NCBI RefSeq assembly: GCF_023276405.1
Contig: NZ_JALRMO010000001.1
Span: 4,898,001 to 4,962,000 of the forward strand
Direction of reading: 5' to 3'
DNA: 64,000 nucleotides
Origin: Paenibacillus hamazuiensis
Lineage (GTDB): Bacteria > Bacillota > Bacilli > Paenibacillales > NBRC-103111
The position numbers and the translations under genes are program-made. Below, piece after piece: positions 24,238-32,804 of the stretch. Under the pieces are notes generated by a model, which was not told the DNA's origin, searched no databases, and was given only the letters and a program-made list of their open reading frames with translations. Position 1 is the stretch's first letter, and the number at the start of each line of letters is the position of its first letter.

Positions 24238-24783
24238 TTAACCTCTTGAAAACCGTAATGTCACAAGCATCGAAGAGCCGGTAAAATCAAACGAACGAAC
24301 CGCGAACGGCCTCGGCACCTGCTCCCCTACATTGATTTGAATCGGCGCCAGCTGCAGCCATTCGCTCGGAATCGTCGCCCGCTTGATTTCGGTGCGGGTA
24401 TGCGTCGCCGTCAAGTAAGGGTCGCTCCACGACAGCGTAAAGTAAAGCTTGCCTCCCACCTGCCAATATCCGTTGAACAGAGCGTTGATATCGACGGTCA
24501 GCTCGTTGCCGGACAGATGGCTTTGCGCTCCGGTAATGCGAAGACGATCGGAAATGTCCGGTTTTTCGGACAGCGTTTTTTTCAAAATCTGGTTGATATC
24601 CTCCTCGGTCATTTCGACGCGAAGCCGCCGGGACATGACCATCTCCTTCACCTTGTCTCCCCAGGAAATATCGGAGTAGGACAAATCCAAATGCTCATCC
24701 GGTTGCACGTACATGACCGCTCCCGCCGCCGCTACAGCCAGACAAATCCCCAACGCGATGATGCCTTTCAACAACCTGAACAC
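24238..24783 (-). CDS. Membrane-anchored hypothetical protein (YpmS-like organisation)
   Basis: 181 residues from a GTG start with GGGAGAG upstream. One N-terminal helix (LLKGIIALGICLAVAAAGAVMYV) anchors it in the membrane. The rest, probably outside the cytoplasm, alternates amphipathic helices (MTEEDINQILKKTLSEKPD) with beta strands and recalls the B. subtilis YpmS/DUF2140 arrangement, but I would not assign the family. It shares strand with the Uma2 gene 40 bp downstream and may be co-transcribed. Confidence 0.7.
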   Translation of the reverse strand: MFRLLKGIIALGICLAVAAAGAVMYVQPDEHLDLSYSDISWGDKVKEMVMSRRLRVEMTEEDINQILKKTLSEKPDISDRLRITGAQSHLSGNELTVDINALFNGYWQVGGKLYFTLSWSDPYLTATHTRTEIKRATIPSEWLQLAPIQINVGEQVPRPFAVRSFDFTGSSMLVTLRFSRG

Positions 24784-25145
24784 GGCGCTCTCCCTCTCCC
24801 CGTTTCAAAACGTTCCTTGTCCCTAGTGTACTGCATTGCCTTATGTGCAGACAATATTGAGGCTTGCCTCCGGCAGTAGACGAGTTAAATTGTGAAGGGA
24901 AGCGGAATTGAAGGAGTACGAGCAAATTATGAGAGGAGCTGGAATTGACGGCGGACGGGTTGACTGGTGACTGTGAGGCTGTTGGAAAACGATTGGCCGC
25001 CATGGAAGCGCAGGCTGTTGAAAGGAAGAAGGCGGTAGAAGATTCGAGAGGGGCAAAAGTTGCAATGTTAGTTAAAGATTCGAAGATAGATGTCGTTGCG
25101 AGTGGTGTTAGAAGGTGCAGGGATGGGCAAATCTGCGAGTGAAGT
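24784..25145. other. Intergenic DNA with degenerate repeat traces
   Basis: No supported gene. The sequence has the same purine-rich, GTTG-, GGAAG-type composition as the array beginning at 25146 and seems to be its decayed upstream part. Confidence 0.4.
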
Positions 25146-25400
25146 GGAAAGTTCGGGTAGTGACTGGCGTTACGGGGGTGTTGAAGCTGTAGGGATGGCA
25201 GATGCTGCGGAGGTCCGGGAAGTGACTGACGTTACGAGGTAGACGGAAGTTGCATGGATGAGCAGATGCTGCGAGTGTAGTGGAAGTTCGGGAAATGGCC
25301 ACGCTGCGAGGTTGCTGGAAGGCGTATGGGTGAGCAGATGCTGCGGAAGTTCGGGAAGTGACTGGCGTTACGATGTGCGTTAGAAAGTACTGCAAGTGAC
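25146..25400. repeat. Degenerate ~65-bp minisatellite
   Basis: About 3.5 imperfect copies of a unit containing GGAAGTTCGGGAAGTGACTG, then GCGTTACG, then GAGCAGATGCTGCG. Clear instances of GCAGATGCTGCG end near 25210, 25273 and 25342. The copies differ by substitutions and small indels and keep no common reading frame over the array, although long open frames appear on the minus strand. It is not considered coding. Confidence 0.75.
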
Positions 25401-25806
25401 GGATGTTGCCGGTTGTGTGCGAATAAGCGCAATTTGTTGTATTATGGGGCCCCCGCCACGTTGTTCCAGCAGAAATAGTCCCAAAAAGTTGTATAATTGC
25501 GAGCGGTTTGGCCAAATAAAAGGGTATCTACCCAAAATAATACAAGTTATGGAGATTATCCGTTTCCGTTCGTAAGATTTGTTCGCGATAAGCACAGTTT
25601 TTGTGATTATGCAGCATCGAGCTCCAACGGCATGATTGCGAGGTACCGCCGTCATGCAAACGTACCTCATTTGACGCTTAACCCGGCAACGATCCCCAAC
25701 GCGCGCCTCTCCAGGCTGCGCGCTGCGGGCTGCACGGCGGGTGCCAGGCCCCATGACCGGAGGAGGCGACCGCCCCCCGCACCGCGGCCGCGGCGGGCCG
25801 GGCCCT
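25401..25806. other. Gene-less stretch before the helicase terminator
   Basis: Contains partial repeats of a TTGTAT(T/A)AT motif (direct at about 25437 and 25489, inverted at 25537) around a GGGTA-TC-TACCC hairpin, then a very GC-rich stretch at 25690-25806. Open frames on both strands lack ribosome binding sites and recognisable domains. I see no gene. Confidence 0.4.
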
Positions 25807-25808
25807 GA

Positions 25809-25848
25809 AGCCAAACAAGCCGTGACGGCTCACGGCTTGTTTGGCTTT
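25809..25848 (-). terminator. Terminator overlapping the end of the DEAD-box helicase gene
   Basis: A nearly perfect palindrome: AGCCAAACAAGCCGTGA and its complement around a 4-nt centre. The stop codon of the helicase (25830-25832) lies inside the hairpin. The T-run after it is weak, but the stem is very strong. Confidence 0.75.
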
Positions 25849-27224
25849 TCTTTCAGCCAGCGCGGCGCGCCCTTGCTTTTGCGGTCGCGCTCGCGCTGCT
25901 TCGCCGTCTTCTCCGCCGCCTTATTCGCAGGCGGCGGAGAAGACTTGGCCGCTGCGGCCGGCCGGACGCCGGGAGCTGCCGCCGCCCCGCGGCGCGCAGG
26001 CGGCGTACCGGGCTCCGCCGGCGCGAAGCCGGATACGCGCGCGGCAGTGCCTGCGCCGCCGCGCTTCTTCGCCGCGGCGGGCCGCTGCGCCGCCGGGTCG
26101 ACGACCTTCCCGGCGTACATCGCCTTGCGCTCGATGCGGATGCCGAGCGCCTTCTCGAACTTGCCGAGGATGAACTCCTCCTTCGGCGTCACAATCGAGA
26201 TGGCCGTCCCCCGCCGGCCCATCCGCCCGGTCCGCCCGGCGCGGTGCACGTAATGATCGGCGTCGATCGGCGGATCGAAGTTGATTACGTGCGTCACGCC
26301 CGGGATGTCGAGGCCGCGCGCCGCCACGTCGGTGGCGAGCAGCAGCTGGAAGCGGCCGTCGCGGAACGCGTTCATCGCCTTGGCGCGCTCGACTTTGCCG
26401 GCGTCGGCGTAGAGCGCCTCAATCGACAAACCGACGTAGCGCATCTTCTCCAGCACATTGCCGATATCGTCCACATCGTTGATGAAGACGATCGCCGCCG
26501 GCGGATTGTACAGCCGCACGAGCCGCCGCAGCGTATCGATTTTATCCCGCTCCTCACAGACGAAGTACAGATGCTCGAGCGTTTCCGACGTGCGCTGTCC
26601 CGGATTCACGCTGATCGTTTCCGGATCGCGCATCCAGCGCTCCGCCGCCGCGGTAACGGACTCCGGCATCGTCGCGGAGAAAAACAAAATTTGCCGGTCG
26701 CGCAGCATGCTCTTCAGCACAGCCTCCACTTCGTTCATCGCCCCGAGATCGAATACCTGATCGACCTCATCCACGACGACGGAACGGACGTAATGCATCG
26801 AAAGCTTGCGCAGCTTCAGCAGCTCCAGAATACGCCCGGGCGTGCCGACGACGATATGCGGATGCAGCTTCAGCTTATCGATCTGCCGCTGAATGGCTGC
26901 GCCGCCGATCAGCGCTTGTGCGGCGATGCCGCTGTCCTTCGTCAGCCGCTCCAATTCATGCATGATTTGCATGCCAAGCTCACGTGTCGGCACCAAAATG
27001 ACCGCCTGCAGCTTTTTCTCCTGCGGGTCGATTTTGTGCAGCAGCGGCAGCACGTAAGCGAGCGTCTTGCCCGTCCCCGTTTGCGACTGGGCAATCACAT
27101 CCTTGCCTGCCAAAACGGCGGGAATCGCCGTCTGCTGGATCGGCGTCGGCTCGCTGATGCCTGCCGCCTGCAATTTTTTTATGTAAAACGGTTGGATTTG
27201 CAGCTGTTCAAAACCGGGATTCAT
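25830..27224 (-). CDS. DEAD-box ATP-dependent RNA helicase
   Basis: 464 residues from 27224 (GAGGG ribosome binding site). All helicase motifs are visible: Q-motif EPTPIQQTAIP, motif I SQTGTGKT, Ia PTRELGMQ, Ib TPGRI, motif II as DEVD instead of DEAD, motif III SAT, IV FINDVDD, V TDVAARGLD, VI HRAGRTGRMG. The length of the core fits B. subtilis YfmL-type helicases, which act in ribosome assembly. The last ~90 residues are low complexity, rich in Ala, Pro, Lys and Arg (AAQRPAAAKKRGG ... ERDRKSKGAPRW), a likely unstructured RNA-binding tail. It lies downstream of an ECF sigma gene on the same strand. Confidence 0.96.
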   Translation of the reverse strand: MNPGFEQLQIQPFYIKKLQAAGISEPTPIQQTAIPAVLAGKDVIAQSQTGTGKTLAYVLPLLHKIDPQEKKLQAVILVPTRELGMQIMHELERLTKDSGIAAQALIGGAAIQRQIDKLKLHPHIVVGTPGRILELLKLRKLSMHYVRSVVVDEVDQVFDLGAMNEVEAVLKSMLRDRQILFFSATMPESVTAAAERWMRDPETISVNPGQRTSETLEHLYFVCEERDKIDTLRRLVRLYNPPAAIVFINDVDDIGNVLEKMRYVGLSIEALYADAGKVERAKAMNAFRDGRFQLLLATDVAARGLDIPGVTHVINFDPPIDADHYVHRAGRTGRMGRRGTAISIVTPKEEFILGKFEKALGIRIERKAMYAGKVVDPAAQRPAAAKKRGGAGTAARVSGFAPAEPGTPPARRGAAAAPGVRPAAAAKSSPPPANKAAEKTAKQRERDRKSKGAPRWLKEKPNKP

Positions 27225-27329
27225 GGAAACCCTCATTTCGTAAGATGATGGAAAACATGGATCGTTTCTTCTTAAGCATCATAACAGCCGCCAAGACCGG
27301 CCGCAAGTGGGATGCGCCGCAGGCGCCGG

Positions 27330-27908
27330 TTACCAGATCCCCCAGTCCTGCCGCAGCCGTTTCCGGACCGTTTCCCGGGCCCGGTAAAGCCGCTGCCGGA
27401 CGACATTTTCGCTCACGTTCAGCTGCTGCGCCATTTCCTTGTAGGATAAGCTGGCCATCCAGCGCAGTTCAAGCGGCCTTCGGTATTCCGGCTTCATCTG
27501 GCCGATATACCGGACAATCGCTTCCTTCAGCATCTTGAGCTCGACGGCCTGCTCGGTATGCAGCACGGCAAGCGACCGGTATAAGGCTGCGTCGGATACC
27601 CAAAACAACTCATCCGGAAAAAGCTCGTCCCTGCTCCTTTTCCACTTGCGCAAATAATTGTAGGTCGTATTGCGGGCAACGGCCTTGAGCCATTGCTCGG
27701 TCCGATGAACCTCCGTCTGCCGCGGCGCTTTCTCCAGCACCTTCAAAAACGATTCCTGCACGATATCTTCCGCCGCCGAATGATCCCTCGCAATAAACAG
27801 GACGAGCCCGTAAACGAGCCGGTGAAACCGCCGGTAAATTTCCGCTTGTATCGGTTGCTCCAGGTTGGAAAAAGATTCTGCAAACAACAGCATGAACAGC
27901 TCCGACAT
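27330..27908 (-). CDS. RNA polymerase ECF-type sigma factor
   Basis: A 192-residue sigma-70-family factor with region 2 (YRRFHRLVYGLVLFIARDHSAAEDIVQESFLKVLEKAP, then TEQWLKAVARNTTYNYLRKWKRSR) and region 4 (LPEYRR-type helix, LSYKEMAQQLNVSENVVRQRLYRARETVRKRL). GGGAGGG precedes the ATG. No anti-sigma factor gene follows; the next gene, 105 bp away, is a DEAD-box helicase. The target promoters and the signal are therefore unknown. The aromatic C-terminus (RQDWGIW) is not typical of the family. Confidence 0.93.
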   Translation of the reverse strand: MSELFMLLFAESFSNLEQPIQAEIYRRFHRLVYGLVLFIARDHSAAEDIVQESFLKVLEKAPRQTEVHRTEQWLKAVARNTTYNYLRKWKRSRDELFPDELFWVSDAALYRSLAVLHTEQAVELKMLKEAIVRYIGQMKPEYRRPLELRWMASLSYKEMAQQLNVSENVVRQRLYRARETVRKRLRQDWGIW

Positions 27909-28051
27909 AAACGCCCTCCCGCGTCGTTGAACGTACCAACCCTGTCGTTAACTCCATATTATGGCATTTGGAAGGAGGGAATCAATACAAATTTTGGAAT
28001 TAAAGCGTTTTGTCAGGAAAAATGTTCATTCTGTGAAATATACCACATTTT

Positions 28052-28894
28052 TCACGGTACATCCGTTTTTGGCTCTTGCACGGTGCCGCCCGTTTCCATG
28101 AGCTTGCGGGTAATCCAGGCAAACACCGCATTAAGCGCCTGTTCGTCGTCCTCCCGCGGAAAACGGTGCGGCAGCCGGTCATACAGCTCCATCGTATAGT
28201 CTTTGCCCGCCTTCTCCAAAGCTTCCGCCAGCTTGTGCGCCTGCCGGACGTTCACTTGAGCGTCGCTCGTGCCGTGCACGATCATAACCGGAACGCGGAT
28301 CGCCTCCGCCCAATATACCGGGGAACGGCTGACGTATTCCTCCGCCTGCTTGCGAGGATGGCCGACCACTCTTTTCAGCATGCGGCGTAAATCGACCCGC
28401 TCCTCGTACGTCTCAAGCAAATCGCTGACCCCGCCCCAAACGACGACAGGCCCCGCCTGATCGCATTCCTTGGCCGCAAGAAGCGCCATCAGGCCGCCTC
28501 GGGAAAAACCGATAAGCGGTACGGGACCGGGAGTGACCTCCGGCAGCGATTGGACAAGCCCGATCGCATGGCATACATCGTACCTGTCGTCGCCGCCGAA
28601 ATCTTCGTGTCCCTCCCCTCCTTCATTGCCGCGGTAAAAAGGCGCAAACACCACATAACCTCGCCGCGCCATCGAAATGATCCGCCGCTTCCGCACCATG
28701 CCGACCCGGCGAATGCCGCCTCGGCAGTAGACCAATCCGGGGCACGGAACGTGTTCCTTCGGCACGACGAGGTATCCTTTGACTTTCAAACCTTCGCTGA
28801 CATACGTGACCAAATAAAGCAAAACATCTTTCGCAGCGCATTTCAGTTCGTTTTTTTCCAAAATATCTCCATTCCGTATGGCCAGTGTGTTCAT
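28052..28894 (-). CDS. Alpha/beta hydrolase, prolyl oligopeptidase (S9)-like
   Basis: About 280 residues from ATG 28894; the GGGAGG site is rather far (about 15 bases), so the start is uncertain. The catalytic triad regions are visible: nucleophile elbow GFSRGGL, Asp in MIVHGTSDAQVNV, His in LPHRFPRED. An oxyanion-region motif (YRGNEGGEG) precedes them. No beta-propeller domain is attached, so it is a single-domain S9C/dipeptidylaminopeptidase-like hydrolase, probably cytosolic. The substrate (acyl-peptide or ester) is open. It is divergent from the small gene at 29016. Confidence 0.88.
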   Translation of the reverse strand: MNTLAIRNGDILEKNELKCAAKDVLLYLVTYVSEGLKVKGYLVVPKEHVPCPGLVYCRGGIRRVGMVRKRRIISMARRGYVVFAPFYRGNEGGEGHEDFGGDDRYDVCHAIGLVQSLPEVTPGPVPLIGFSRGGLMALLAAKECDQAGPVVVWGGVSDLLETYEERVDLRRMLKRVVGHPRKQAEEYVSRSPVYWAEAIRVPVMIVHGTSDAQVNVRQAHKLAEALEKAGKDYTMELYDRLPHRFPREDDEQALNAVFAWITRKLMETGGTVQEPKTDVP

Positions 28895-29015
28895 GAATCC
28901 GATCAGAGCCTCCCGCGTGAAATCCGTTTTTTGACACCCACCGTCCCGTGCGGTAGACTGTGAACAGCGGCATGCGGCAAACACCATTTATTATGATCCT
29001 AAAGGTGGGATACCT

Positions 29016-29285
29016 ATGAAAAATGAGCTGGAACAACCGTTCGAAGCGCTTGTGGAAAAGTTCGCCGAGCTTCTCGTCGGCGATACGTCTCCGGAGATGA
29101 TCGAGAAAATAAAAATATGGTCCGTTTACAACCACATCCATAAATCGATGCCGGCTCTCGCGAGCCATTGGAATCAAAGCCACCCCGAAGCAAGGGCGGA
29201 AATGCGCCGACTTTTCGAGGAAATCCGCGATTTGAATCAGGAGCACAAAGCCCGCTCCAAAAACGAACAACCCGCGCAGCCTTAA
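29016..29285 (+). CDS. Small conserved protein resembling DUF2573 (YusU-like)
   Basis: An 89-residue helical protein with AAAGGTGGG upstream of the ATG. The pattern FEALVEKFAELLVGDTSPEM followed by KIKIWSVYNHIHKSMPALASHWN and LFEEIRDLNQEHKAR agrees with the small Bacillales family DUF2573 (B. subtilis YusU). It has no known function, no signal peptide and is probably cytosolic. It may share a transcript with the ykuS-like gene 77 bp downstream. Confidence 0.75.
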   Translation: MKNELEQPFEALVEKFAELLVGDTSPEMIEKIKIWSVYNHIHKSMPALASHWNQSHPEARAEMRRLFEEIRDLNQEHKARSKNEQPAQP

Positions 29286-29362
29286 ACCTGAATATTTTTC
29301 CGGTCTCCTACCCAAAATAAGCCAGTATTTAATACGTCTTATAAGGGAAAGAGGTGACAACG

Positions 29363-29602
29363 ATGAAAGTAGCGGTGGAAAACAGCCTGAGCCACTTGAA
29401 GGAGGCGCTGCAAAACAGCGGCTGCGAGATCGTCTCCATGGACAACTTGGCGAATGCCGATTGCTGCGTCATTTCCGGTCAGGACAAAAACATGATGGGC
29501 ATGGCGGAAACGGCAACGAAGGCGTCCGTCATCAACGCCGACGGCTTGACCGACGACGAGGTCGTGCAGCAGGTCAAGCAGAGAGCGAATCGGGTGCACT
29601 GA
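29363..29602 (+). CDS. ykuS: YkuS family protein (UPF0180)
   Basis: A 79-residue protein of the UPF0180/YkuS family. Diagnostic features are VAVENSLSHLKEALQNSGCEIV, the central CCVISGQDKNMMGM and the following SVINADGLTDDEVVQQV. GAGGTGA lies nine bases before ATG 29363; a GTG three codons earlier overlaps that site. The family fold is a small alpha/beta domain of unknown role, found in spore-forming Bacillales. Confidence 0.9.
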   Translation: MKVAVENSLSHLKEALQNSGCEIVSMDNLANADCCVISGQDKNMMGMAETATKASVINADGLTDDEVVQQVKQRANRVH

Positions 29603-29846
29603 CCCAAAACCCTCCCGGAAATTGCGAGTACGCCTATCTAAGGATGCTCCCGATTGCCGAGGAGGTTATGACATCGGTCACTTCGCTGTATTACGCTAAA
29701 GTTTACGCTTCTGGCACGTTGCCAGGATCGCCTACAACACGTTATATTGGAACCAACAAGCGCGCAAAAAGAGACCGTGCGGCTAACACGGTCTCCCACG
29801 ACAAGCGGTGAACCAGCCACGGCGCGCGAAATATCGAGTATTTGCA
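29603..29846. other. Intergenic stretch after ykuS
   Basis: No supported gene. Contains a GAGACCGTG/CACGGTCTC hairpin at about 29770-29794, which may terminate ykuS, and nothing else recognised. Confidence 0.5.
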
Positions 29847-29888
29847 CGAAAACCACCGTAGGGCGCTAACCTTTAAACGGTGGTTTTC
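29847..29888. terminator. Terminator-like hairpin, member of the ACCACCG hairpin family
   Basis: AAAACCACCGT pairs with ACGGTGGTTTT with a loop of about 19 nt. The arms and the AACCTT..A loop part resemble the hairpin at 16725-16770 (read on the opposite strand). It could terminate the SDR gene on the minus strand. Confidence 0.7.
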
Positions 29889-29936
29889 TCTTTGCTGGCA
29901 GCCACTTCATGGTTTGTGTCTTTTTCCACTTGCGCC

Positions 29937-30713
29937 TCATTTCTTGTTCAGCAGCCGGTACGCGATGCCGTCGAAAAGCCGCGGAAACAGCTGATACAGC
30001 TTGACGCCGAAGCTCGCCATGAACGGGATGTTCACTTCCGGCACATTTCGCTCGATCGCGTCCACCGCACGTCGCGCTACCTCTTCCGGCTTCAGCATAA
30101 ACCACTTGATATTGTTAACGTACGTTCCCGACGGGTCCGCCTTGTCGAAGAAAGGCGTATCCACAGGTCCCGGATTGATCGCGGAAATCGATACTCCCGT
30201 GCCGACGAGCTCCTGGCGCAGGCAATTCGTGAGTCCCAGCACCGCATGCTTGGTGGCGGAATAGCCGGAAGACTTCGCCGATCCGATCTTGCCCGCCATG
30301 GAGGCCACATTGAGGATATGCCCGCGGCCCGCCTTCAGCATATGCGGAAGCACCGCTTTCGTGCAGCGCACCGTTCCCATGTAATTGACGTCCATCATGC
30401 TCGCGAACTCTTCCAGAGGCGCATCTACGAAGCGGTCGAACACCCCGTAACCGGCGTTGTTGATTAAAATGTCGATGCGGCCGTGTCTCGCGACGACTTC
30501 CCGCATCACGCGGTCCACCTCGGCGGCATCCGTCACATCGAGCACGTGCCATTCGCACCGCCCTTCGATCCGGCCCGCTATGTCCTGCAGCTTTGCAGCC
30601 GACCGGGCCATCAAGATCGGGACCGCCCCGCGCCTCGCAAGAAGTTCGGCCGCCAGCGCGCCGATTCCACTCGACGCGCCCGTGATGACGACGATGCTTC
30701 CCTCCAGTTTCAT
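29937..30713 (-). CDS. Short-chain dehydrogenase/reductase (SDR)
   Basis: A 258-residue classical SDR. The cofactor motif TGASSGIG is at residues ~12-19, NNAGYG is near residue 90, and the catalytic Ser region and YSATK are at ~150-160. After the active site, NPGPVDTPFF is typical of the SDR group (DltE/YqjQ-like) in Bacillales. GGGGAGG precedes the start at 30713. The C-terminus (FPRLFDGIAYRLLNKK) is amphipathic and may touch the membrane. The substrate is unknown. Confidence 0.93.
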   Translation of the reverse strand: MKLEGSIVVITGASSGIGALAAELLARRGAVPILMARSAAKLQDIAGRIEGRCEWHVLDVTDAAEVDRVMREVVARHGRIDILINNAGYGVFDRFVDAPLEEFASMMDVNYMGTVRCTKAVLPHMLKAGRGHILNVASMAGKIGSAKSSGYSATKHAVLGLTNCLRQELVGTGVSISAINPGPVDTPFFDKADPSGTYVNNIKWFMLKPEEVARRAVDAIERNVPEVNIPFMASFGVKLYQLFPRLFDGIAYRLLNKK

Positions 30714-30815
30714 AGCGCATTTTCCTCCCCGGCAACGTAATTTAAAAAAAACGGACAACCTTGGAAATAAGGTCCTCCGCCCGCGTTTCCCGTATGATAC
30801 CTGCCGTTCTTGGCC

Positions 30816-31274
30816 TCAAGCAATGAGCACCTGTATATCCAACTCGCCGATGCCGTCCATAATGAGCGGGATCGTCAGAGCCTTCTTCGGCGCGAAGCCG
30901 GCCGAGCTTGCGGAATGCATGACTTTGGGCGGCGTAATATCGACGCGCACCCCTTGGTTGAACAGCATGGTGCTGGCGTTGCCGCTGATCATGTTGCCCA
31001 GCTCGGATATCGCGCTTTTGCTCATCTCGTCCATTTCGGTAATGACAAATCCGCCCATCATCGCGGATACCATTTTAAGGGCAACCTCCTCGTGAAGGCC
31101 GAACACGATATCCCCTTGCATTTGGCCGGTAATCCCGATCTGAATCCATATGTATTTTTCGACGTATTTCACGTCTTTAACCCCGAGCTCCCCGGCGGCA
31201 GGCCGCACGTTAGCCACTTGTTCAATGACAATTCTCGCCGATTCCAAAAACGGGTTGATGTATTCCGCTCTCAT
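30816..31274 (-). CDS. cheX: Chemotaxis protein CheX-type phosphatase
   Basis: A 152-residue member of the CheC/CheX/FliY family, CheX-like in having a single phosphatase motif. The catalytic E-x-x-N motif appears as SELGNMISGNAS near residue 90, with FVITEMDEMSKSAI before it. CheX dephosphorylates CheY-P in the cytoplasm. The starting sequence YINPFLESARIVIEQV is the family's usual N-terminus. No other chemotaxis gene is next to it, which is common for the Bacillales solo cheX paralogue. The exact partner response regulator is not known. Confidence 0.92.
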   Translation of the reverse strand: MRAEYINPFLESARIVIEQVANVRPAAGELGVKDVKYVEKYIWIQIGITGQMQGDIVFGLHEEVALKMVSAMMGGFVITEMDEMSKSAISELGNMISGNASTMLFNQGVRVDITPPKVMHSASSAGFAPKKALTIPLIMDGIGELDIQVLIA

Positions 31275-31498
31275 ACGTTACCGTTCCCCTTTTCCGCATT
31301 AGTTCGAATGAATGATGCCGGGCGAGTCTTCGGGGATTATTATATCGAATTTTGCAGGGCAAGTATATCATTTTCTGTCGAATTTAAGCGTTCATAGAAA
31401 TCCCCCCGTCCGGCAAATTTGCACGATGGATGATCCGCCAACTTGCAGCAAGAAATCTTATCGCAGCGTATCGCCGAACGGAGGGTTACTATGCATGT

Positions 31499-32581
31499 TT
31501 ATTCGAAATGGATCGCTTTTCCGGTTTTTGCCGATTCGTAGATCGCTTCCAAAATTTCCGATACGACGCAGGCTTGCTCCGGCGTGACGACAGGCTGAGT
31601 ATCGTTGATTACCGCGTCGATCCACAAGCGGATTTCCACATCCTGCGCTTTTTCCTGCTTGCCGTCGTAGAAATCGACGCCTTTGGCGTCAAGCTGGATT
31701 TGATTCATATACAGCCGGCTGTGGTTTTCCCCGTTGATCCTTAAGCCGTCCTGCATGTCGGCGCCACCTTCCGTGCCGCACAACGTGCATTTCGCTTCGC
31801 CGGTCTGCAGCGTGTTCAGCGCCCAGCTCGATTCAAGCATGATCGTTGCGCCGTTTTTCATGACTATCATGCCGAATGCGGAGTCCTCGACGGTAAATTG
31901 GGCCGGATCCCACGGTCCCCAAGCGTTCGCCGCATTTTCCCTTTGGGACAGCTTGTGGTAGGCCGTGCCCAAAACCATTTTCGGCTCGTAGTTGTCCATC
32001 ATCCAAAGGGTCAAATCGAGCGCGTGCGTCCCGATATCGATGAGCGGCCCCCCGCCCTGCTTCTCTTCGTCGAGGAAAACGCCCCAAGTCGGCACGGCGC
32101 GGCGGCGGATCGCATGGGCTTTGGCATAATAGATTTCGCCCAAATCGCCGTTTTCGCATACCTTTTTCAAATATTGGCTGTCCGGGCGGAAACGGTTGTT
32201 GTAGCCGATGGTCAGCTTCTTGCCTGTGCGTTTGGCGGCTTCGACCATGGCGCGGGCGTCTGCCGCCGTCTTGGCCATCGGCTTCTCGCACATCACGTGG
32301 TTGCCTGCCTCCAGCGCGGCGATCGTAATCTCCGCATGCGAATCGTTCGGCGTGCACACGTGCACGACTTCGAAGCCGCCGTCCTTCAGCAGCTCGCGGT
32401 AATCCGCGTATACTTTGGCATCCGGCGCACCGTACGTTTCCGCCGCCTCGCGGGCTTTCTCAGGCACGATGTCGCAAAAAGCGACGATCTCTACATGGGG
32501 CAGCTTGGACAAGCTGGGCAAATGTTTGCCGTTTGCGATGCCGCCGCAGCCGATCACGGCGACCTTGACTTGGTTTGACAT
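31499..32581 (-). CDS. Gfo/Idh/MocA family sugar dehydrogenase
   Basis: A 360-residue NAD(P)-dependent oxidoreductase. The Rossmann fold starts VKVAVIGCGGIANGKHLPSL. The family motif is seen in HVMCEKPMAKTAADA, with the catalytic lysine in EKP, and the substrate-side helix GGGPLIDIGTHALDL carries the conserved Asp and His. GGGAGG precedes the start. Downstream of the DUF1961 and exo-lyase genes on the same strand, it fits oxidation of a sugar or uronate released by those enzymes, but the substrate is inferred only from context. Confidence 0.93.
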   Translation of the reverse strand: MSNQVKVAVIGCGGIANGKHLPSLSKLPHVEIVAFCDIVPEKAREAAETYGAPDAKVYADYRELLKDGGFEVVHVCTPNDSHAEITIAALEAGNHVMCEKPMAKTAADARAMVEAAKRTGKKLTIGYNNRFRPDSQYLKKVCENGDLGEIYYAKAHAIRRRAVPTWGVFLDEEKQGGGPLIDIGTHALDLTLWMMDNYEPKMVLGTAYHKLSQRENAANAWGPWDPAQFTVEDSAFGMIVMKNGATIMLESSWALNTLQTGEAKCTLCGTEGGADMQDGLRINGENHSRLYMNQIQLDAKGVDFYDGKQEKAQDVEIRLWIDAVINDTQPVVTPEQACVVSEILEAIYESAKTGKAIHFE

Positions 32582-32763
32582 GTGAAAACCTCCCAGAATC
32601 AGCATTGATTAAGCAGTCAAATTCAGCTTTAGTCTACCATGCGGCCGGGCGCCGCAAAATCCAAATTCACGACGCCGGAAGGTAAGAAATTGCGACATCA
32701 CGTTGTGCCCCCGGAAAGGCTGCCTATGTTGCGATTGGATCAATACATGCAAGTCCAAAAGAA

Positions 32764-32796
32764 AAAAGCATCCGGAAAAGGATACTTTTATCTATG
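32764..32796 (-). terminator. Terminator after the DUF1961 gene
   Basis: On the minus strand, AAAAGTATCC pairs with GGATGCTTTT around TTTTCC, followed by TTCTTTT. It separates the DUF1961 gene from the dehydrogenase gene. Confidence 0.75.
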
Positions 32797-32804
32797 GAGT
32801 ATAC

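Noticed and set aside
25422-25616. Possible fourth member of the four-unit element family (repeats of TTGTAT(T/A)AT around a GGGTA-TC-TACCC hairpin)
   Set aside because: The centres of the units are spaced 52, 48 and about 69 bp, which does not fit 50/60/50, and the fourth unit matches at only 8 of 12 positions.
25380-25814. Long minus-strand open frame over the minisatellite and the GC-rich stretch
   Set aside because: No ribosome binding site, repeat-driven composition and no recognisable domain.
29637-29856. Small open frames between ykuS and the SDR gene
   Set aside because: No ribosome binding sites; the region is mostly hairpins and lacks conserved patterns.
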